Shown in pieces: positions 57,564 to 64,000 of a stretch of 64,000 nucleotides of DNA (position 1 is the stretch's first letter; each line of letters starts with the position of its first letter). A program made the position numbers and the translations under genes. Below the pieces are notes generated by a model. That model saw only the letters and a list, made by a program, of their open reading frames with translations. It was not told where the DNA came from and ran no database searches. Location: contig JAFEVB010000005.1 of NCBI GenBank assembly GCA_032629725.1, positions 62,001 to 126,000 on the forward strand, read 5' to 3'. Source of the DNA: Gremmenia infestans (Eukaryota > Ascomycota > Leotiomycetes > Helotiales > Hamatocanthoscyphaceae).

Positions 57564-59255
57564 ACTAATAGGTAATTGCAGATCTATAAACTATCTAGGA
57601 TTAGTATAAAGATTACTTCTTAGATAATCTAAAGCATTACTTAATATAGTATAAAGTTAACTTTCCTCTACTACTAATAGACCTATACTATAACTATACC
57701 CTTTTTCTTCTTAGACTTAGTCTTACGGATTAGTAATAGATATTAATAGATATAAGCTTACCTAAGAATACCTTTAACTAAGCTGTTATATATAAATAGG
57801 TTAGTTATATTAATTAAATAGTTAACTATATAGCTTTTACAGATAAGATACAGATGCAATTAAATAAAGATTAGCTATTATATTTTAATATAATTCTTAT
57901 AGCTATTATAGATAATCTGTAAACTGCTTACTTTTATCTATAAGAACTAGGCGGAACTAGGAAGACCTTTTTATATAAGACCCTCTATTATTACTTCTAT
58001 AGTTAAGATAAGAATATCCTTTATATTATATCTATAGGCATTATAGCCCTTCTTCTACCTAATAGGTATATGTCTTACTTATAATTTAAGATCCTAATCT
58101 AGCTATATAGCGCATCTACTAGTTCAATCCGCAAAAATAGTAAGCAAGCTAACCTTCTTTATAAGGTAGATCTAATTATCTAGAATAAGGTTCTAATATA
58201 GTATAAGTACTACTTTAAGATAGTATATTATCTATTTATTAATCTATAGTCTACTATAGATAATATGCTCTTTAGCAGCGTACCTATAGTCTTAGGCAGA
58301 GACTTTATATAGATTCTTCTAGTAGTCTCTCGCGGCTTGCAAGCAGATATAGTTAATACCTCTTTATAATAGACGTTTATCTAGAAAAAGCTATATTGAC
58401 TTTCCTTGCAGATTAATATACAGGTTAATAGTAGTCCGTACTTAGAGGATTTTATCTGCTAGATTAGAAATCTATCTTATATCCCTAAGCTATATAGCGC
58501 CCTAGTATACCTACTAAGGTATATTACTTTATTATATACTATTCTAGATCTAATCTAGTATATATATCCCTCTAAGCTACTAATATAGTCTATAGTAGAC
58601 TATACCATCTTCTAGAGAAAAGCAATTCTATTAACCTTAAACCAGACTATTATAAAGCTAAATATAATTATCTTATCCTGCTTCCCTAGTAATCTATAGA
58701 TATATAGTTTAATTAATACTACGGATATTAATAATAAAAACCTAGAGATAGATAAGTTGCCTATAAAGCACCTATAGAGTATTAATCTAGCTTCCCTACC
58801 GCTATCTAAGCTATATCTAAAGATTAGGGTTTTAGTAATACTTTTATAGAACCTATATCTAAAGGAAGGGTTATATAACGGATCTTGTTTAGTTATTACA
58901 GGTTTATAGATATACTATATTAAGACATAGCTACTAAAAGGCGACTTTAATAGTTAGTTATAAACAATTCTACAGATTAAACTTAGTTCTATAAAGAAGC
59001 AGTTATTATTTATACTTTTCTATAAACAGTTCCCTATTTATATATATTTTATTATAATAATTAATAAATTATAAAAGTAGTCTTTTAATATAGTTAAGAT
59101 AGATTTGCAGTCGCTTATCTTTTCGTATAAGCAGTTCTATATAGTAGTATCCTATATTTCTAACCTAGCGGGCCTATATATATTATTACCTTCTAATATA
59201 AGTATAACCTATAATATAGTTTAGCTTAAAATACTATAAGATTTAACTTATAGAC
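57559..59255 (+). pseudogene. Helitron PIF1-like helicase half, RIP-inactivated
   Basis: Continues the Rep ORF after the retroelement. Walker A persists as GGTRKTFLYKT (codons 57950-57982; the usual GKT is RKT). Then IISIGIIALLLPN near 58050, the Walker B region LIIWNKV-like (W read as stop) near 58180, VPIVLGRDFI near 58290, RGLQADIVNTSL near 58345, NLEIDKLPIKHLQSINLASLP near 58740-58800, GSCLVITGLQ near 58885, and the C-terminal FIMTINK-like, SFNIVKIDLQSLIFSYKQFY and NLAGLYILLPSN block ending near 59250. Matches Helitron/Pif1 helicases in order and spacing. Confidence 0.85.
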
Positions 59256-59704
59256 TATTTATATGCAAATTTTACTAAAATAGGTATTTTATAGACGGAA
59301 ATAATAATCCTATTAGTGCCTATAGACTGTAATCCTATAAAATATACCTCTATAGAGGACCCTTAATAGGATTTATAATACTATACTTTCTATATTCTTC
59401 TTATTCTTCTTATCCTCCTCTCTTTTATCTTTCTCCTTTATCTTTAGTATCTTCTATAACTAATTTTTCTTCTTCTTTAACTTCTTCGCTTTCTCTTTAT
59501 AAACATCCGCTAATTCCTAGTAGGCGCAGGCGTAGGCGCAGGCGTAAGCAGCTAGTATATAATAGGTATAAAGGACTACGGGTAGTTAGTATAGTCTATA
59601 ATAAAGATAGGATACTATAAACTAATATAAGGTCTACTAGAAGCAACCTAGTTAACTATATAATAACTAGGAGCGACCTAATAAAGCAATAATAATAATA
59701 ATAA

Positions 59705-59738
<34 letters not shown>

Positions 59739-60470
59739 TAGCAGCAGCGACAGCTACCTATAAAAGTAACTAGGGCAGGGGCGGAAGTAGTAGCAGGCCC
59801 TATAGATCTGTAAATATTAGCTAAGTTATAGAAATAAACTATAAAGTGGACTTATAGAGCAAGTAGCAAGTTCCTTTACTACTATAATAGCAGTTAGTAT
59901 AGCTTCTACTAAAGAAACCAGCCGCTAATATATATAACGTCTAGTAACTAGACCTGCGCGTATAATATATACACCTAGAAGCATTTACTTAACTAATAAG
60001 TTAGCTAAGTAAAGCCTCTAGGTTTACGGGCCTAGCTATGGTATTAGTGCGGCTAAAGCGTAAAACCGTAGAATAGACTAGAACTAGCGTAGTAAGGGAG
60101 GTTATAGTAGTAGTAGAGCGAGGAGGGAGGCTAGGCATAGTAGTAGGAAGGCGCTTGGCATAGGTAGAGGCAGCAAAGCAGACAGCGGCGAGGCTTATAG
60201 CAGTAGCAGCAGCAGTTAATTAAGATATGCTATAGACTATAAATATCTATAAGCAGGTTATAGGAAAAGGGATATACTTATATTATTTAATTGCAGTTGC
60301 AGTAAAAAGAAAAAAAGAAAAGAGGAAGCATAAAAGGAAAAATTTAAAAGATATACTTACCTGCTATAATACTAAGCGATCTATGTGAATCTATTACGGA
60401 TAATAGGATATAGTTTCTATTCACTTTAAAAAATAATACTCTAAAGCAAAAACGGACCGTTACACGTGAT
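59256..60470. other. Non-coding 3' tail of the Helitron, RIP-altered
   Basis: AT-rich with pyrimidine runs near 59390-59500, CAGGCG repeats near 59525-59550 and an AAT/AGT trinucleotide run near 59682-59737. A GC-richer patch at 60040-60230 is rich in AGT and GCA. No family recognised. It may include captured or nested sequence. Confidence 0.5.
59682..59737. repeat. AAT/AGT trinucleotide repeat
   Basis: Runs of AAT then AGT units inside the Helitron tail. Confidence 0.8.
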
Positions 60471-60538
60471 TTGCGGCTCCGCGCTATAATCCCGGTCGCT
60501 TACTATTGAGCGCAGCGAATAACTGGCCCCTAGTACAC

Positions 60539-61049
60539 TAAGTACCTGCCTTACCTTACCATCGTATCATCAATCTTTTCTTCTTCTTTTCATCAAACAA
60601 TCTTCATTACATTTCCTCGAGGTTTACAGTCATCTATATCCTAATTCTCTAATCCCCTTACCAAACTAGATGGAATTGCCATTCAGCTTGCCAAGGTAAA
60701 AAAAGGACCTAGTGGTCGACGTCCATCACCCATCATCCCCTAAAAGTCTTTGGGCCAATGTAGTATTGTTAGGGTTTTCCTTTCTTCTCTCGAGAGAGGA
60801 AGTCATTTGTTTGTAGTATTGCCTGAGTAGCATAAGTAGACTGAGTGTTCGCGGGGGATGAATTGGATGTTTCAGAAAGTCCGAGACACCCAAAAATTTC
60901 GTTTGAAGGCAGCCCGTACACAAAGACTTCTGCCCTTCCATTTTGATTCAGATATGTACAAGAACTGCGAAATGCAGCTTCAGCCAACCTTAATTCACTT
61001 CTCCTCCATATTTTCATGCATCCTGCACGATCTCTGCTGGTTCCTTTTC
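60539..61049. other. Normal-composition DNA between Helitron and pectate lyase
   Basis: About 510 nt, not RIP-mutated. It contains the 3' flank of the pectate lyase; short ORFs on both strands at 60726-61112 are shadows. Confidence 0.5.
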
Positions 61050-62467
61050 TCAAAAAGAAAGTGTAGCCCCAGCAGTTCCAACAACAGCTGCAACTACACT
61101 CCCACTACCTAGAAGCGAGTAGGAGTATGGCATACTGCTAGCAGTCAAGTTTCCTGCGGGCGCGGTATTTGACTCCCCACCAAGATCATTATCAATGGCT
61201 ACAGCGTATCTGATTCGGTTGTCAGCGAAAAGCTTTTCCATTCAGCATCTTTCCGGTGAAAGCTTACCCCGTATCGTCACTGTATAGCGCAGCGATGGGC
61301 TCATCAACGTCAGTGAAGACATTGCTCTGAACCAGGACTTCGGCACCATCTCGGGTATCAATTCCAGTGCTCATGTTCTTGAAGTATGAGTTGAAGATGT
61401 GGCTATCCGGGATTGACAAGTTAGTCATTGTCTGTTCAAGTAGTCGAACGCTTTGCTAGGCATTATCTTTCTTCATCCTCGTATGATTGGATCTCCCTTC
61501 ATCTAATGAGAAAACAGAACTTACCCAGTACCAAAACGAATGGAAGGTGTTCTGCTTCCAATATTCTGCCAATAGTTGTTGTGCTGAGTAACATGCAGAT
61601 GACCCGTGTCTTGAGCACCATTGTTGTCGCTGTGTCCGATGAGAGACGCTTTGTAGTGATCATGCAGGTATGAATTGGAGACCGTGACCCACTATATGAC
61701 CTGGCGTTAACACTTTCTACTTCGGAAGCTTAACAAAAGAAAAGAACTGAATGGATTGCGGTTCCTTACTTCTGATGCGTGAGTGATATCAATAAGACCA
61801 TCATAATAGTCTTTGCCGTTGTCCAGGTCAGATAACAACTCACTAAGAGCATTAGCCAAAGTCAGGAAGCTGGAAGGAATCCATTCACCAATGATCAACC
61901 CATACATTTGTTGAGATCTGAATGCCAATTCCGTCGCCATTGGCCGCGAGTACTTTTTGGCTAATAATGTTTCGAACGATTACATTCGCAGACTTGTTGA
62001 TGTAGAGGCCAATACCGACAAGTGCTAGTTCAAGGTTAGAGAGTAAATATACGCGTTCGGGACAGGGGCACCCACTAGCACCACTTTTGCCAATTATGGA
62101 CTTATTGGACCCAACTCGCACCTGAACTGAACCAGTGATAGTCCCAGAAACAACAATGACCCTTGCAACATCATCTGAACACGGGTATCAGTATTATTTA
62201 TGTTTTACGAGTGGGTGTCAGCTTGCCATTGGTAACTGCAGTCGTGAACTGCGCGAGAGTTGAGACTGTAGTGACGGTGCCTCCCTTTCCTCCAGTTGTC
62301 CCTCCATTCTGTGTAGCATAGCCCGTAGTTGCGATATCTGTGATGGTCGCTCTCTTTGCAATATTTGCTCTCTCCTGGACGACATTATCGTCCGATGTTG
62401 GGGTTGGAGCTGCAGAAGCAAGCTGTAAAAATATAGCAAGGCCGCTGGAAAGAAGTGAAAGCTTCAT
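61050..62467 (-). CDS. Secreted pectate lyase, polysaccharide lyase family 1
   Basis: Seven exons on the - strand: 62467-62227, 62174-62076, 62024-61889, 61842-61770, 61691-61525, 61402-61268, 61209-61050; 336 aa. Cleaves de-esterified pectate by Ca2+-dependent beta-elimination outside the cell. Signal peptide MKLSLLSSGLAIFLQLASA, then a KR site at residues 38-39 suggesting a propeptide. Beta-helix signatures: VIVVSGTITGSVQVRVGSNKSIIG, LVGIGLYI, NVIVRNIISQK, the Ca2+-binding WVDHCELLSDLDNGKDYYDGLIDITHAS region, HDHYKASLIGHSDNN, and the catalytic-Arg segment RTPSIRFG. The C-terminus is Ser/Gly/Ala-rich and hydrophobic, possibly a lipid-anchor signal. The first intron has a GC donor (GCAAGC). 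Six introns of 46-122 nt; it is the only host gene next to the transposon block on this side. Confidence 0.93.
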
Positions 62468-64000
62468 CGTGGTTATCTTAGATGATACAAATGCTTGAAA
62501 TATGCGGTATTAGAGATCGTACTTGAAATAGCATGAATTATTGTCTTTATAAAAAAAGGCACAACCGCTATCGACTAAATCACAGGCAGCTGCTGTAAGA
62601 AAAAAGTCGACATTTCCTGGCTTTCCATGTCAAGGGTAAGCGGCAAAATGACTACTTGCTAGGGATAGAAGCCTGGATCACAAATGCTTCCACAAATAAA
62701 ACGATGATGATTATTCAATATCTGTAGTTGACAGACATCCTCCGTCCAAATGTTACATTGGCGTTTGTGGACCTGGGTATTTGAGTTATTCTCTGCTGCA
62801 AAGTTGAAGCGTACCACACTCGATTAGATCAACTTCCGCTTTTGAAGAGACGAGATTATTCCGTTTCATTGTCAAATTTTCCTCCCACAAGTTGAACGGT
62901 ACTTACATCCCCTGTTTTTGGCAAGCGGACAGGGTTTTCCCCACAATCAGGGGTATCCGCTTGGCGTTTAAGGTTGATTGGCAGCAAACAATTATTCCGC
63001 TACACACACAGCCATTCTATAGGGCAGTAGCTACTGGCTCGTTGCTCTAAAAAATGGATAAAGATCCGGAGGGTAATATAAAAAAGCTTGAATGTCCCAT
63101 TGCTCGTGAGCTTTTTGAAATTCATTTGAATATAGGCTCATGAGCAATAGCCGCATTCCTTACACTATGTGGCATGCTGATATATGTTGAGACGACGCGA
63201 TAATGCAGAAAGATACAAGGTACTATAGTAGTTGTGTGTTTGCGGTTGACGATAGCGATCTTCATTTCTCTTTGTGACATAGTGCTTCTCAGCAAATGTT
63301 GACCGACTGAAGGACTTGCAAGTCACGAGTACCCTGGGGGGGAGGACATTGGCCCCCTTCTAGAAACTTTTCGTACCGTGAATACATTGTATTCTGGAGG
63401 TGACTTAAGGAGATCCTGGGGTGTGACGTTTCCCTTTTCTATATTCTCTAAAATTAGGTGTCATATTAACCTAAACATGGAATCTAAGCTGCGAGTCCCG
63501 AGTCATGTGATACTTGCTAAGCATCTTCTCATATCGAGGCTGTTTGAAGCGCATCACAAAATTTCCTCATCCCTAAGGAATAAATCTTGACCCAAACGTG
63601 CTACGATATTCGAAGTTGGCAGGCGACTTCGAGGCAAGCAATAATTTACACACCACGTAGACTTCCAACCAGATACCGTTCATGATCCTAATAATCCACT
63701 CCCATATGCTTCACTCTCCTGCCATATTCACCGCTGCTTAGCATCTTCAGTGTTGCACGGTAGAGCTACAGAAGCGCTCATTCCATACTCAATAACCATA
63801 GGTACACCCCGCATTCTGGATACAGGTTCATCGCCCCTCAAATCCACAGGGAGAGTCGCCAGAGGGTCACTTGCGGCTCTACTAGAGAAATGTCGGCAGG
63901 TTACAAGACTTCGTAGTTACTTATAGCATCGAAGACATAAATATCGCACAGAGAGTAATAGCTGAAATGGGAAAGAAGGTGACATTAACGATAGGCACGG
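62468..64000. other. Pectate lyase upstream region, gene-free
   Basis: About 1.5 kb without a recognisable gene to the window end. An ORF of 70 codons at 63378-63590 has no motif. A gene truncated by the window edge cannot be excluded. Confidence 0.5.

Larger units (their letters stand above)
48215..60538 (+). mobile_element. RIP-degraded Helitron, interrupted by a Ty3/gypsy element
   Basis: Helitron sequence flanks the retroelement at 48215-51099 and 57559-60538. Conceptual + strand reading recovers the replication-initiator region on the left and the PIF1-like helicase on the right, in one order and strand; coding similarity resumes when one copy of the 5 bp duplication is removed. No ORF longer than about 60 codons survives between 48.2 and 60.7 kb. 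The right end is tentatively CTAG at 60535-60538, followed by T, with a possible 5-bp-stem hairpin upstream; the left end is only placed to within about 100 nt. Helitrons move by rolling-circle replication; this copy cannot encode its proteins. Confidence 0.8.

Overview
This is a gene-dense euchromatic stretch of a filamentous ascomycete (Pezizomycotina) nuclear genome, interrupted by one block of transposons wrecked by repeat-induced point mutation (RIP). The evidence is short 46-240 nt spliceosomal introns with GT-AG and a few GC-AG boundaries, fungal orthologues throughout, and the C-to-T damage confined to repeats. A leotiomycete is my guess from the gene content and the secreted pectate lyase, but nothing in the window proves the class. 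No bacterial features, tRNA, rRNA or CRISPR were found.

Layout. 0.2-7.3 kb (all +): YOP1 ER-shaping protein, an RFX transcription factor, and aspartate kinase (HOM3 type). 7.3-11 kb: gene-free and rich in simple repeats. 11.0-13.0 kb: AzgA-type purine transporter with a CGG-N6-CCG site upstream. 15.2-16.8 kb: HAL/SAT4-type protein kinase. 18.6-20.0 kb (-): disordered protein of unknown role. 20-23 kb: gene-free. 23.0-25.3 kb: RNA polymerase I/III subunit AC19 and splicing factor BUD31. 25.8-33.5 kb: a compact housekeeping cluster with two divergent pairs, CaMKK-like kinase (-)/BET5 (+) and PEX3 (-)/ATG101 (+), then a ZNF511-like C2H2 protein (-). 34.2-40.8 kb: EST1/SMG7-like protein (+), adenosine kinase (-), ribosomal protein uL2 (-). 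42.3-47.9 kb: a WHIM-motif chromatin protein (+), a DUF1770 protein (-) and the mitochondrial rhomboid protease PCP1 (-).

48.2-60.5 kb is the transposon block. Conceptual reading through the stops shows a + strand Helitron (Rep/HUH plus PIF1-like helicase), split by a complete 6.46 kb Ty3/gypsy chromovirus on the - strand. The retroelement has about 433 bp LTRs, a polypurine tract and a 5 bp target duplication. It also carries a degenerate extra ORF, antisense to pol, between the chromodomain and the 3' LTR. RIP damage is extreme, and CpA/TpG sites survive mainly as GCA/TGC. A seven-exon secreted pectate lyase (PL1) begins about 0.5 kb beyond the block. The last 1.5 kb has no recognisable gene.

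The host genes are mostly unrelated housekeeping functions. The likely functional links are local: shared divergent promoters for PEX3/ATG101 and CaMKK/BET5, and a plant cell-wall enzyme beside a silenced repeat island. Gene models were assembled by hand from splice signals and reading-frame bookkeeping. Family assignments rest on remembered motifs, not database searches.
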